Origin: Ga0077560 sp046330435
GTDB taxonomy: Bacteria; Actinomycetota; Thermoleophilia; Miltoncostaeales; Miltoncostaeaceae
Assembly (NCBI GenBank): GCA_046330435.1
Contig: JAXLST010000008.1
Span: forward strand, 124,001 to 188,000
Length of the DNA: 64,000 nucleotides
Direction: 5' to 3'
The notes under the pieces are model-generated. The model was not told the DNA's origin, ran no database searches, and saw only the letters and a list, made by a program, of their open reading frames with translations. The translations under genes and the position numbers were made by a program. Each line of letters opens with the position of its first letter. Position 1 is the first letter of the stretch. Below are positions 43,592 to 52,759 of the stretch, in pieces.

Positions 43592-44536
43592 GTGAGCTCC
43601 CCGCGCCACCCCCGCACTCCCCCTGAACCGCGCCGCCGCACCGCCGCCGAGGTCATCGCCTCGGCGCGGGAACTGGTGGAACGCGACCCCGTCGCCGCCC
43701 TCGAACGCGTCCGGGGCGCGCTCGCGCTGTCCGGATCGGCACGCACCAGGGCGTGGGTCGCCGCCGTGACGGTCCGCGGCATGCTCTACACCGGCCGCAC
43801 CGCCGAGGCGCTCGCCGCGGCGCGGCCGCTGCCCCGCCGGTTCCGGACGCTCGGCGAGCACGCCGGAGCCGCCTACGTCCTCACGGACATCTCGGCGCTG
43901 CTCATGGGCACGGGCAACCTGCAGGGCGCCGCCTCGGCGATCGCCGAGGGCCTCGCCGCCGCGCAGCGCGGCCGTGACCGCGCCTGCCAGGCCCACCTGC
44001 TGCAGAACCGCGCGGTGGTGAGCATCCTGGCGCACGACCTCACGCGCGCCGAGCACGAGGCGCGGGCCGGCCTGGAGGTCACGTACGAACTGGGTGCCGA
44101 CCAGGAGACCAGCCACTTCCAGCTCGCCGAGATCCGCCTGCTGCGCCTCTCGGCCGAACCATGGCGCGCCGACCGGGACCGGCTGGTGGAGGAGGCCCTG
44201 CACCACGCCGAGCTCGGCCTCCTGCACGCGGGCCCGGGCCGCCTGATGGTCGAGGCGCTGCGGTGGCGCACCGAGGCGCTGGCCTGGGCGGGTGAGTCCG
44301 GCGCCGCCCTCGACCTGGGCCTGCAGGCCTCGCACCTCGCCGATCCGGGCGACGCGGAGGCCGTGGCGACCGGCCGGCTCTCACGCGCCGTGGGCTACGC
44401 CGCCGCCGGCATGCGCGGAGAGGCCATCGGCACGATCCGCGAGGCCGCGGCCGGGGCGGCCCCGGGATCGTGGACGTCCATCGACGCCCGCCGGGTCGAG
44501 CGCGACCTGTTCAGCGGCGCCCTCGGGTCCGGCTAG
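43592..44536 (+). CDS. TPR-like helical repeat protein
   Basis: 314 residues of paired helices with TPR spacing (AAALERVRGALALSG-like N-terminal pair, ASAIAEGLAAAQRGRDRA, EHEARAGLEVTYELG, EAIGTIREAAAGA). Likely a protein-protein interaction scaffold, soluble. GTG start with GGAG 11 nt upstream. Convergent with the proline-rich FHA gene. Confidence 0.75.
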   Translation: MSSPRHPRTPPEPRRRTAAEVIASARELVERDPVAALERVRGALALSGSARTRAWVAAVTVRGMLYTGRTAEALAAARPLPRRFRTLGEHAGAAYVLTDISALLMGTGNLQGAASAIAEGLAAAQRGRDRACQAHLLQNRAVVSILAHDLTRAEHEARAGLEVTYELGADQETSHFQLAEIRLLRLSAEPWRADRDRLVEEALHHAELGLLHAGPGRLMVEALRWRTEALAWAGESGAALDLGLQASHLADPGDAEAVATGRLSRAVGYAAAGMRGEAIGTIREAAAGAAPGSWTSIDARRVERDLFSGALGSG

Positions 44537-44549
44537 CCGCCGGGGGCGG

Positions 44550-45737
44550 TCAGCCCCCGCGGCGCCGCCGGAACAGGCCCCGCTTCTCCGGCGGCCGCGG
44601 CGGCTGCCATTGCGGTGACACCTCCGGTGCCGCGGGCGGCGGCGGAGGAGGCGGGGGCGGCGGAGGCCCTCCGGCGGGCGGCGCGGGGGGCGGCGGGGGC
44701 GGCGCACCCCAGGCGGCCCCGTCCGGCGCGGGAGGCGGCGGAGGCGGGGGCGGGGGCGCGGCGGCCACCTCGGAGGTCATGCCGGCCGGGTCGGAGGAGG
44801 GGGCCGGCGGCGCGGGCCATCCCGGCTCCAGCACCTCGGCCACCGGGACGGGCCACCCGAAGGAGTCCACGGGCGCCGGTCCGGGCGGCGGCGGTGCGAC
44901 CGGTTCGTGCACGGAGACCGGCTCCGGCTCCGCGGCGGCCGGCGCGGCCTCGGCGGCGGCAGGCTCCGCGGGCGACGCGTCGGCGCCGGCCTCCACCGGG
45001 TCCGGCTCCGCGGCGAAGCGGCCCGCGAACGGATCGGACGGCGGGGCCGCGGGCACCTGGGCCGCCGCCTCGGAGACGGGCTCCCAGGCCGGCGAGGCCG
45101 CGTCGGCGGGAGGCGCAACGGGTTCGGGGAGCGGCGGGGCCTCCGCCGCGGGCTCCGGGGCCGGGGGCGGCGGAGGAGGCGGGTCCGCGGCGGGCGCTAC
45201 GGGCTCGGCGGCCGGCGGCGCCTCGGCGACGGGCTCCCACGCCGGCGGCGGAGGAACGTCCGCGGGAGGTGCGGCGGGCTCCATGACCGGCGGCGGAGGC
45301 GGCGGGGCGAGATCGGCCGGAGGCGGAGGCGGGGGCGGCGGGAGGTCGGGGACCGGTCCCAGGGCGGTCGCGGCGCGGGGCGCGGGGTCCAGGAGATCGG
45401 CGGGGATCTCGCCGATCATCGTGGCCGCCGCCTCCGGCACCCACAGCACCTGCAGCTCGGTGGCGCCCAGGGTGAGGCGGTCGCCGCGGCGCAGCGCCGT
45501 GGGCCGGCCGATGGCCGTGCCGTTCACCAGCGTGCCCGCGGTCGATCCCGCGTCCTCGAGCAGCAGCAGGCCGCCCTCGATCCACACGCGGCAGTGGCGC
45601 CGCGAGACGCGCGGGTCGGTGAGCACGGCGTCCGACTCGGCGGGGTCGCGCCCGATGCGCGCGGCGCCCTCCACCAGTGCGAACCTTGCGCCGGCGTCCC
45701 GCCCCGCCAGCACCTCGAGCACGTCCAGTCCGGTCAT
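44550..45737 (-). CDS. FHA-domain protein with a long proline/alanine-rich tail
   Basis: 395 residues. N-terminal FHA domain (about 5-100): GAARIGRDPAESDAVL, VSRRHCRVWI, DAGSTAGTLVNGTAIG. Residues about 135-385 are low complexity, with runs of six to eleven prolines alternating with Ala/Glu segments and repeated AWEPV units, and a basic end KRGLFRRRRGG. Probably a phosphothreonine-binding scaffold whose tail extends or multimerises. The FHA assignment is sure. Confidence 0.85.
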   Translation of the reverse strand: MTGLDVLEVLAGRDAGARFALVEGAARIGRDPAESDAVLTDPRVSRRHCRVWIEGGLLLLEDAGSTAGTLVNGTAIGRPTALRRGDRLTLGATELQVLWVPEAAATMIGEIPADLLDPAPRAATALGPVPDLPPPPPPPPADLAPPPPPPVMEPAAPPADVPPPPAWEPVAEAPPAAEPVAPAADPPPPPPPAPEPAAEAPPLPEPVAPPADAASPAWEPVSEAAAQVPAAPPSDPFAGRFAAEPDPVEAGADASPAEPAAAEAAPAAAEPEPVSVHEPVAPPPPGPAPVDSFGWPVPVAEVLEPGWPAPPAPSSDPAGMTSEVAAAPPPPPPPPPAPDGAAWGAPPPPPPAPPAGGPPPPPPPPPPPAAPEVSPQWQPPRPPEKRGLFRRRRGG

Positions 45738-45744
45738 GCGGGCG

Positions 45745-45797
45745 AGTGTATCCCGGTGCCCCGGCGCGGCGCGACGCATCCCCGCCCGCGCTAGCGT
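45745..45797. promoter_or_regulatory. Divergent -10 elements of two leaderless genes
   Basis: Minus strand TACACT (45750-45745) ends 7 nt before ATG 45737. Plus strand TAGCGT (45792-45797) ends 6 nt before GTG 45804. Confidence 0.45.
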
Positions 45798-45803
45798 GAC
45801 CAC

Positions 45804-46415
45804 GTGATCGCCCAGCCGCCGCCCGCTCCCGCGCTCACCGTGAGCGCCGTCGTGGTGCAGCGCTGGCGCATGAGCCGCCTCACCGGGCGCCTGGAGATCA
45901 CCGGGACGGCGAGCCGCGCCGCCGTCCTCACCGGACGGCTCGCGGACGCCCGGGGCAGGCGCCTGGCCACCGCCCGGTTCGTCGCCGGCCCCGCCGGCCT
46001 GCTGCGCGGCAGGGTGCCCCTCCCCTCCCGCATGGCGCCCGGCGAGGTGGTGCTCACCCTGCGCGAGCCGGCGCCGCCGGCGGGCCAGGAGGCGCTTCCG
46101 GACCGGGAGCTGCGGCTGCGCGTCGATCCGCCGGCGGAGGGCGTGGCCGGCCGCGCCGCGCTCACCGCGCGCCCCTCGGGGCTGGTGCTCACGGTGCGGT
46201 TCGCCGCCCCGCCCCGCGACGGGCTGCCCCTGTCGGTGCGCGTCCGCCGTCCCGACGGCGCGGTCCGCACGGTGCGGGGCCCGTCGCTGCGGGGCCGGCT
46301 GCTGATCGCGCGGCTGGCGCTCGCCCGGCGGCCGGAGGGACGGTGGACGGCGCGCCTCGACGCGGGCGGACGCCCGGTGGTCCTGGTGAGCCGGGTCCTC
46401 CCGGCGGGGCGCTAG
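45804..46415 (+). CDS. Uncharacterised 203-residue protein
   Basis: Beta-rich, Arg-rich protein without signal peptide or spans. Two similar halves (RLTGRLEITGTASRA and AALTARPSGLVLTVRF) could be tandem beta-sandwich domains. No family recognised. Its TAG interlocks with the stop codon of the convergent sufR gene in a shared CTAG. Confidence 0.68.
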   Translation: MIAQPPPAPALTVSAVVVQRWRMSRLTGRLEITGTASRAAVLTGRLADARGRRLATARFVAGPAGLLRGRVPLPSRMAPGEVVLTLREPAPPAGQEALPDRELRLRVDPPAEGVAGRAALTARPSGLVLTVRFAAPPRDGLPLSVRVRRPDGAVRTVRGPSLRGRLLIARLALARRPEGRWTARLDAGGRPVVLVSRVLPAGR

Positions 46416-47152
46416 GAGCCGACGATCTCGGCGACGCAGGCGTCGTCGCCGCGCGCCCGGGTCGCGCCCACGCTCAGCGTGGCGTGCCCGTCGAACGCCG
46501 CCAGGATGCCCTTCCAGATCGCGCGGTCCAGGCCGCAGATGCGGTCCGGGTCGGCGAGGGCGAGCTCCTCGAAGGGGCAGGCGCAGGCCCGGATGGTGCC
46601 CTCCCCCTCCGCCTTCGCGGCGAAGCCGTAGCGGGACAGCAGCCGCACCACCTCGGCGACCGCGTCGACGCCCTCCCGGCCGGGCCGGGTGCGGCCCTCG
46701 GCGGCCTCCGCCAGGCCCATCTGGTACCCGAAGTCGTAGCCCACCTGCTCCAGCACCTCGTCGCTGGACCGGCCCGAGTCGTCGGACGCGGCCTTCAGCA
46801 GCAGCGAGGCGAGCACGTCGTAGTGGCGCTCGGGGAGGGCGACCTCCTGCTCCTCCTCGGCCAGCCGGTAGTGCTTGGCGGGACGCCCGGCGCCGGGACC
46901 CGAGCGCCCGGACCGGCGGTGGAACTCGGCGGTGAGGAAGCCGTGGTCCACCAGCTTGTCCAGGTGGAAGCCGGCCAGGCGCCGCTCGATGCCCACGGCC
47001 TTCGCCACATCGTCCTTGGAGAGGGCCTCCCCGGACTCGCGCACCGCGAAGAACACCCGGCGGCGAGTGGGGTCGCCGAGTGCCGTGGCGAGGCGCTCGA
47101 TGCGGGCCTCGTCGCCGGTGAGCTCCGGGGCGTGCTGTGGGTCGGCGTTCAT
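46412..47152 (-). CDS. sufR: SufR-like Fe-S-responsive transcriptional regulator
   Basis: 246 residues. N-terminal winged helix (ATALGDPTRRRVFFAV, DDVAKAVGIERRLAGFHLDKL, GRPAKHYRL) and a C-terminal domain with cysteines in ACACPFEELALAD, ICGLD and DDACVAEI, placed like the cluster ligands of SufR repressors. Divergent from sufB, which supports the role of repressing the SUF operon when clusters are plentiful. Confidence 0.88.
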   Translation of the reverse strand: MNADPQHAPELTGDEARIERLATALGDPTRRRVFFAVRESGEALSKDDVAKAVGIERRLAGFHLDKLVDHGFLTAEFHRRSGRSGPGAGRPAKHYRLAEEEQEVALPERHYDVLASLLLKAASDDSGRSSDEVLEQVGYDFGYQMGLAEAAEGRTRPGREGVDAVAEVVRLLSRYGFAAKAEGEGTIRACACPFEELALADPDRICGLDRAIWKGILAAFDGHATLSVGATRARGDDACVAEIVGS

Positions 47153-47329
47153 CGGTGTGCGTCCCTCGGCGGGCGGATCCGTCGGGTCAGGGTACCACCG
47201 CCGCCCGGCGGTCCGGTTCCCACCGACCCGGATGGCGGACACCCCCTTCCCCTTTTGGGTCACGTGCGTATCCTTTAGACGTTGCGGCCGGGCTCCGGCC
47301 CGTTCCACGTCCACCATGGGAGGAACGCC

Positions 47330-48739
47330 GTGTCGACTCAGACACCGCCCGAGCTCGAGGGGATCGGGCCGTACCAGTACGGATGGCACGACCCCAGCCG
47401 ACCGGTCTTCACGCCGAAGAAGGGCCTCTCCGCCGACGTGGTGCGCGAGATCTCGGCGCTGAAGAACGAGCCGGAGTGGATGACCAAGTTCCGGCTCCGC
47501 TCGCTCGAGATCTTCGACCGCAAGCCCATGCCCACCTGGGGCTCCGACCTCTCCGAGATCGACTTCCAGGACATCTACTACTTCATCCGGGCCGCGGAGA
47601 AGCAGGGCCGCGACTGGGACGAGGTGCCCGCGGACATCAAGAACACCTTCGACCGGCTGGGCATCCCGGAGGCGGAGCAGAAGTACCTCTCCGGCGTCTC
47701 CGCCCAGTACGAGAGCGAGGTCGTCTACCACTCGATCCGCGAGGACCTGGAGCAGAAGGGCGTCATCTTCTGCGACACGGACACCGCGCTGCGCGAGCAC
47801 GAGGAGCTGTTCAAGGAGCACTGGGCCACGGTCATCCCGCCCGGTGACAACAAGCTCGCCGCGCTGAACAGCGCCGTGTGGTCCGGCGGCTCGTTCATCT
47901 GGGTCCCGCCGGGCGTGCAGGTGGAGATCCCGCTGCAGGCCTACTTCCGGATCAACCAGGAGAACATGGGCCAGTTCGAGCGGACGCTCATCATCTGCGA
48001 GCCCGGTTCGTTCGTGCACTACGTCGAGGGCTGCACCGCCCCGGTGTACAGCAGCGACTCCCTGCACTCCGCGGTGGTGGAGATCATCGTCAAGGAGGGC
48101 GCGCGCTGCCGGTACACGACGATCCAGAACTGGTCGACCAACGTCTACAACCTGGTCACCAAGCGGGCCGTGTGCCACGAGAACGCCACGATGGAGTGGG
48201 TGGACGGCAACCTGGGCTCCAAGGTCACCATGAAGTACCCGGCCGTGTGGCTCACCGGCCGCGGCGCCCGCGGTGAGGTGCTCTCGGTGGCGTTCGCCAG
48301 CGAGGGGATGCACCAGGACGCCGGCGCGAAGATGGTGCACGTCGCCCCCGACACCAGCAGCACGATCGTGTCGAAGTCGATCAGCCGCGGCGGCGGGCGC
48401 ACGTCCTACCGCGGCCTGGTGAAGGTGGAGCCCGGCGCGGCGCGCTCGAAGGCGTCGGTCGTGTGCGACGCCCTCCTGCTGGACGAGGAGAGCCGCTCCG
48501 ACACCTACCCGTACATGGACATCCAGGAGGAGAACTGCTCCATCGGCCACGAGGCGACCGTCTCGAAGGTGGCCGACGACCAGCTCTTCTACCTCATGAG
48601 CCGCGGGCTCTCCGAGGAGGAGGCCATGGCGATGGTGGTGCGCGGCTTCATCGAGCCCATCGCGAAGGAGCTCCCCATGGAGTACGCGGTGGAGCTGAAC
48701 CGCCTGATCGAGCTGCAGATGGAGGGCTCCATTGGCTAA
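47330..48739 (+). CDS. sufB: Fe-S cluster scaffold SufB
   Basis: 469 residues, full length. Conserved GGSFIWVPPGVQVEIPLQAY-type beta-helix (quoted once), FERTLIICEPGSFVHYVEGC, ENCSIGHEATVSKV and LFYLMSRGLSEEEAMAM. SufB builds clusters with SufC and SufD. GTG 47330 follows GGAGG. First gene of the SUF operon; its end overlaps sufD. Confidence 0.96.
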   Translation: MSTQTPPELEGIGPYQYGWHDPSRPVFTPKKGLSADVVREISALKNEPEWMTKFRLRSLEIFDRKPMPTWGSDLSEIDFQDIYYFIRAAEKQGRDWDEVPADIKNTFDRLGIPEAEQKYLSGVSAQYESEVVYHSIREDLEQKGVIFCDTDTALREHEELFKEHWATVIPPGDNKLAALNSAVWSGGSFIWVPPGVQVEIPLQAYFRINQENMGQFERTLIICEPGSFVHYVEGCTAPVYSSDSLHSAVVEIIVKEGARCRYTTIQNWSTNVYNLVTKRAVCHENATMEWVDGNLGSKVTMKYPAVWLTGRGARGEVLSVAFASEGMHQDAGAKMVHVAPDTSSTIVSKSISRGGGRTSYRGLVKVEPGAARSKASVVCDALLLDEESRSDTYPYMDIQEENCSIGHEATVSKVADDQLFYLMSRGLSEEEAMAMVVRGFIEPIAKELPMEYAVELNRLIELQMEGSIG

Positions 48740-49952
48740 CCCGGCTTGGGCCGAGGAGGCCCGCGCGACCGCGACGGCGAATCTCGGCACCCTCCCCGCC
48801 CTCACCGGGCAGGAGGAGGAGTGGCGGTTCACCCCGCCGGCGGCCCTCGGCATCGAGGGCGCCGACCCGGCGGGCGGCGCGGGTGCCGGCACGGCCGCGG
48901 CGGCGTCCACCGGCGAGCGGTCCGCCCGCCTGGAGCTCGTCGACGGCGCGCCCGCCGCGGTGCAGGTGACGAGCCTGCCCGACGGCGTGATCGTCGCCGA
49001 GCTCGGCCAGGCCCTCGTGGAGCACGAGGACCTCGTGCGGTCGCGGCTGTACTCGCTGGTGGGCTTCGGCGACAAGCCGGGCGCACTCAACGCGGCCCGC
49101 TGGGAGGCCGGCACGTTCGTCTACGTGCCGCCGGGCGTCGAGCTCGCCATCCCGAGCGAGACGCTGCTCACCGCCACCGGCGCCACGGGCCGCGTGTACG
49201 GCCGCACGCTGGTGATCGTCGACGAGGGCGCGAAGGCCACGGTCGTCGACCGGTACACCTCGCCGGACCTCGACGGGCAGGTCGCGGTGTCCACCGCCAC
49301 CGAGCTCGTCGTGATGCCCGGCGGCGAGCTGGAGCACCTGTCGCTCGTGCAGTGGGGCGCCGGCGTGCGCCACCACGCCGTGGTCACGGCGTCCGGCCAC
49401 AAGGACGCGAAGGTCCGGTCCGTGGCGGTCACCCTCGGCGGCGACGTCGTCCGCCTGGAGGCCACCATGGTGGCCTCCGGCCCCGGCTCGGACTCCCGGG
49501 CGCTGGGCCTGTACTTCGCCGACGGGAACCAGCACTTCGAGCACCGCGTGGTCTCGCGCCACGAGGCCCCGCAGGCGTACTCGAACCTGCTCTACAAGGG
49601 CGCGCTCAAGGACACGGCGCACACCGTCTTCTTCGGGAACCTGGTGGTCCCGCCCGGCGCCCCCGGCACCGACGCGTACCAGACCAACCGGAACCTGGTG
49701 CTCAACGACGGGGCCCGCGCCGACACGATCCCGTTCCTGGAGATCGCCACGGCCGAGGTCAAGTGCTCCCACGCCGGGGCGGTCGGCCGCGTGGACGACG
49801 AGCACCTGTTCTACCTCAAGAGCCGCGGCGTCCCGGAGGACGTCGCCAAGCGGCTCATCGTCATCGGGTTCCTCCAGGAGGTCCTGGAGCAGGTGCGGCT
49901 CGAGGAGCTGCGCCACGAGCTCGAGGCGGCCGTCGCGGAGAAGCTCGCGTGA
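48732..49952 (+). CDS. sufD: Fe-S cluster assembly protein SufD
   Basis: 406 residues. The SufBD core includes AGTFVYVPPGVELAIP, VIVDEGAKATVVDRY, QTNRNLVLNDGARADTIP and CSHAGAVGRVDDEHLFYL. The start is TTG 48732, overlapping the sufB stop by 8 bp, with GGAGG 6 nt upstream. Partner of SufB and SufC. Confidence 0.94.
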   Translation: MANPAWAEEARATATANLGTLPALTGQEEEWRFTPPAALGIEGADPAGGAGAGTAAAASTGERSARLELVDGAPAAVQVTSLPDGVIVAELGQALVEHEDLVRSRLYSLVGFGDKPGALNAARWEAGTFVYVPPGVELAIPSETLLTATGATGRVYGRTLVIVDEGAKATVVDRYTSPDLDGQVAVSTATELVVMPGGELEHLSLVQWGAGVRHHAVVTASGHKDAKVRSVAVTLGGDVVRLEATMVASGPGSDSRALGLYFADGNQHFEHRVVSRHEAPQAYSNLLYKGALKDTAHTVFFGNLVVPPGAPGTDAYQTNRNLVLNDGARADTIPFLEIATAEVKCSHAGAVGRVDDEHLFYLKSRGVPEDVAKRLIVIGFLQEVLEQVRLEELRHELEAAVAEKLA

Positions 49953-50287
49953 GCGGAGCCGTCGACGTCGCGGCCGTGGGGGACGTCCCCGACGGCGGGA
50001 CCCTGCGGGTCGAGGTCGCCGGCACCCCCGTGTGCCTGGTGAACCTGGGCGGGACCATCCACGCCCTGCACGACACGTGCACGCACGCCCGCGAGTCCAT
50101 GAGCGGCGGCTTCATCGACGGCGACCGCATCGAGTGCCCGCGCCACGGCGCGTTCTTCTCGGTCACCACGGGCGAGGCCCTCACCCCGCCCGCGACCACC
50201 CCCCTTCCCACCTTCGGCGTGACCGTGGAGGGCGGCCGGGTCCTGGTGGACCCGTCCCCCAGCCACAAGCACCCGTTCGACATCTGA
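49949..50287 (+). CDS. Rieske-type [2Fe-2S] ferredoxin within the SUF operon
   Basis: 112 residues. Rieske ligands CTH (C-x-H) and CPRHG (C-x2-H), separated by about 17 residues, in the small ferredoxin class seen with dioxygenases. GTG overlaps the sufD stop (GTGA). Its place between sufD and sufC suggests it supplies electrons to, or receives clusters from, the SUF system. Confidence 0.92.
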   Translation: MSGAVDVAAVGDVPDGGTLRVEVAGTPVCLVNLGGTIHALHDTCTHARESMSGGFIDGDRIECPRHGAFFSVTTGEALTPPATTPLPTFGVTVEGGRVLVDPSPSHKHPFDI

Positions 50288-50304
50288 CGAGGAGCGTCAA
50301 CAAA

Positions 50305-51072
50305 GTGGCGGAACCCATCCTGAAGATCGAGGGCCTCGAGGTCGCCGTTGACGGCAAGCCGATCCTCAAGGGCGTCGACCTGGCGATCCCGCAGGGCGAG
50401 GTGCACGCGCTCATGGGCCCCAACGGCTCCGGCAAGAGCACCCTCGCGTACGCCCTCGCCGGCCACCCGCGCTACGAGGTCACCGGCGGTTCGGTGACGT
50501 TCAACGGCGAGGACCTGCTGGACATGGAGGCCGACGAGCGCGCCAAGGCGGGCTTCTTCCTGGCCATGCAGTACCCCGTCGAGGTCCCGGGCGTCTCGGT
50601 GCTCAACTTCCTGCGCACCTCCCTCAACGCCATCCGCGGCGAGGAGATCAGCCCCCGGGAGTTCATGAAGCTCTTCCAGGCCAAGAGCAAGCTGCTGGAG
50701 TTCGACGCGAGCTTCTCCGACCGGTACCTCAACGAGGGCTTCTCCGGCGGCGAGAAGAAGCGCCACGAGATCCTGCAGATGGCGATGCTGGAGCCGAAGT
50801 TCGCGGTGCTGGACGAGACCGACTCCGGCCTCGACGTGGACGCGCTGAAGGTCGTGAGCGGCGGCGTGAACTCGCTGCGCGGCCCGGACCTCGGGGCGCT
50901 CATCATCACCCACTACACGCGCATCCTCCGGTACATCACCCCCGACGTCGTGCACGTGATGTTCGACGGCCGGGTGGTCCGCACCGGCGGCCCCGAGCTG
51001 GCCGACGAGCTGGAGGAGCAGGGCTACGCGCAGTACGGCTCCGCCGAGGCGGCCGCCGTCCCCGGGGCCTGA
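50305..51072 (+). CDS. sufC: SUF system ATPase SufC
   Basis: 255 residues. ABC ATPase with Walker A GPNGSGKST, signature FSGGEKKR, Walker B FAVLDETDSGLD and switch His in IITHYTRIL. Soluble ATPase that drives SufBCD. GTG start after GAGGAG. Confidence 0.96.
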   Translation: MAEPILKIEGLEVAVDGKPILKGVDLAIPQGEVHALMGPNGSGKSTLAYALAGHPRYEVTGGSVTFNGEDLLDMEADERAKAGFFLAMQYPVEVPGVSVLNFLRTSLNAIRGEEISPREFMKLFQAKSKLLEFDASFSDRYLNEGFSGGEKKRHEILQMAMLEPKFAVLDETDSGLDVDALKVVSGGVNSLRGPDLGALIITHYTRILRYITPDVVHVMFDGRVVRTGGPELADELEEQGYAQYGSAEAAAVPGA

Positions 51073-51076
51073 GCCG

Positions 51077-52318
51077 ATGACGGGGGCCGCGGAGCTGGAT
51101 CCGCGGGCGCTGCGCGCCGACTTCCCGATCCTGAGGAGGGAGGTCGGCGGCGCGCCGCTCGTGTACCTGGACTCCGCGGCCACCTCCCAGAAGCCGCAGG
51201 CGGTGCTGGACGCGATGGACCGGTACTACACCGAGACCAACGCGAACGTGCACCGCGGCGTCTACACCCTCGCCGCGGAGGCCACCGACCGGTACGAGGC
51301 CGGCCGGTACTCGGTGGCGAAGCTCGTGGGCGCCGACCGCCGCGGCACCGTGTTCGCCAAGAACGCGTCCGAGGCGATCAACCTCGTGGCGTGGGCCTGG
51401 GGCGTGCGGACGCTGAAGCCCGGCGACGCGATCGTGGTGACCGAGATGGAGCACCACAGCAACATCGTCCCCTGGCAGCTGGTCGCGCAGATCACCGGCG
51501 CGCGGGTGCTGTTCACCCCCGTCGACGGTGACGGGCGCCTGGACCTGGAGTGGCTGGAGGTGACGCTGCGCACCGAGCCGGTGCGGATGGTCGCCGTCGT
51601 CCACGTCTCGAATGTCCTCGGCACGATCAACCCCGTGGCCGACATCGCCCGCATGGCGCACACCTACGGGGCGAAGGTGCTGGTGGACGCCTCCCAGAGC
51701 GTCCCGCACATGCCGGTGCGCTTCGCCGACACGGGCGCGGACTTCATGGCGTTCACCGGGCACAAGATGCTTGGCCCCACGGGCATCGGGGTGCTGGTGG
51801 CCGACCCCGCCACGCTGGAGGCGATGGAGCCGTTCCTGGGCGGCGGGGAGATGATCTCCGACGTCCGCACCGACGGGTCGTCGTGGGCGGACGTGCCGTA
51901 CAAGTTCGAGGCGGGCACGCCGCCCATCGCGGAGTCCGTCGGCCTGGGCGCCGCCGCCGAGTACCTCATGGACATCGGCATGGAGGCCGTGCGGGCCCAC
52001 GAGCGCAGCCTCACCGAGTACGCGCTGGGCGTGCTGTCGGAGATCGACGGCCTCACCGTCTACGGACCCAAGGACCCGGACGCGCGCGGCTGCCCCATCA
52101 GCTTCGCGCTGCCCGACCTGCACCCCCACGACATCGCCCAGCTGGTGGACCGCCAGGGCGTGTGCGTGCGAGCCGGCCACCACTGCGCCAAGCCGCTCAT
52201 GCGGGTGCTGGGCGTGGGCGCCACGGCGCGGGCGAGCACGCACGTGTACAACACTCGTGAGGACATCGACACGCTCGCGTCGGCGCTGGCCGAGGCGCGG
52301 GCCTTCATGGCGGCCTGA
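51077..52318 (+). CDS. sufS: Cysteine desulfurase SufS
   Basis: 413 residues, class V aminotransferase fold. PLP Lys in FTGHKMLGPTG; sulfur-carrying Cys in AGHHCAKPLM around residue 370; N-terminal VYLDSAATSQKPQAV. Supplies sulfur to SufU. Its stop shares bases with the sufU start (TGATG). Confidence 0.96.
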   Translation: MTGAAELDPRALRADFPILRREVGGAPLVYLDSAATSQKPQAVLDAMDRYYTETNANVHRGVYTLAAEATDRYEAGRYSVAKLVGADRRGTVFAKNASEAINLVAWAWGVRTLKPGDAIVVTEMEHHSNIVPWQLVAQITGARVLFTPVDGDGRLDLEWLEVTLRTEPVRMVAVVHVSNVLGTINPVADIARMAHTYGAKVLVDASQSVPHMPVRFADTGADFMAFTGHKMLGPTGIGVLVADPATLEAMEPFLGGGEMISDVRTDGSSWADVPYKFEAGTPPIAESVGLGAAAEYLMDIGMEAVRAHERSLTEYALGVLSEIDGLTVYGPKDPDARGCPISFALPDLHPHDIAQLVDRQGVCVRAGHHCAKPLMRVLGVGATARASTHVYNTREDIDTLASALAEARAFMAA

Positions 52319-52758
52319 TGGGACTCGAGGACCTCTACCAGCAGATCATCCTGGACCACTACCGCAAGCCGCGGCACCGCGGGGAGCTGGAGCACCCGTC
52401 GGTGGAGGTGGACCACAACAACCCCGTGTGCGGCGACCAGCTGCACCTGGGCGTGCTGCTCGAGGACGGCCGCATCGCGGACCTCGCGCACACCGGCGAC
52501 GGCTGCTCGATCTCCCAGGCGTCCGCGTCGATGATGAGCGAGGCGGTCGCCGGCATGCCGGTGGACGACGCCCTCGAGCTCGTCGAGCACTTCCGCCTGA
52601 TGATGCACCGGGAGACCGAGCCCGACGAGGACCGGCTCGGCGACGCGATCGCCCTGGAGGGCGTCGCGAAGTACCCGGTGCGGGTGAAGTGCGCCCTGCT
52701 CTCATGGATGGCGCTCAAGGACGCCCTCCAGACCCACAGTGCGACCACGGAGCGATGA
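52318..52758 (+). CDS. sufU: Sulfur-transfer/scaffold protein SufU
   Basis: 146 residues. Zinc/sulfur ligands C38 and D40 (NPVCGDQ), C63 (GDGCSIS) and C125 (VKCALLSW). N-terminus LYQQIILDHYRKPRH is typical. The insert around residue 95-115 distinguishes SufU from IscU. Accepts sulfur from SufS. Confidence 0.95.
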   Translation: MGLEDLYQQIILDHYRKPRHRGELEHPSVEVDHNNPVCGDQLHLGVLLEDGRIADLAHTGDGCSISQASASMMSEAVAGMPVDDALELVEHFRLMMHRETEPDEDRLGDAIALEGVAKYPVRVKCALLSWMALKDALQTHSATTER

Positions 52759-52759
52759 C

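Noticed and set aside
47198..47213. ACCGCC/GGCGGT dyad in the sufR-sufB intergenic region as SufR operator
   Set aside because: Such GC dyads are frequent by chance at this base composition and it shares nothing with the dyad at 58657.
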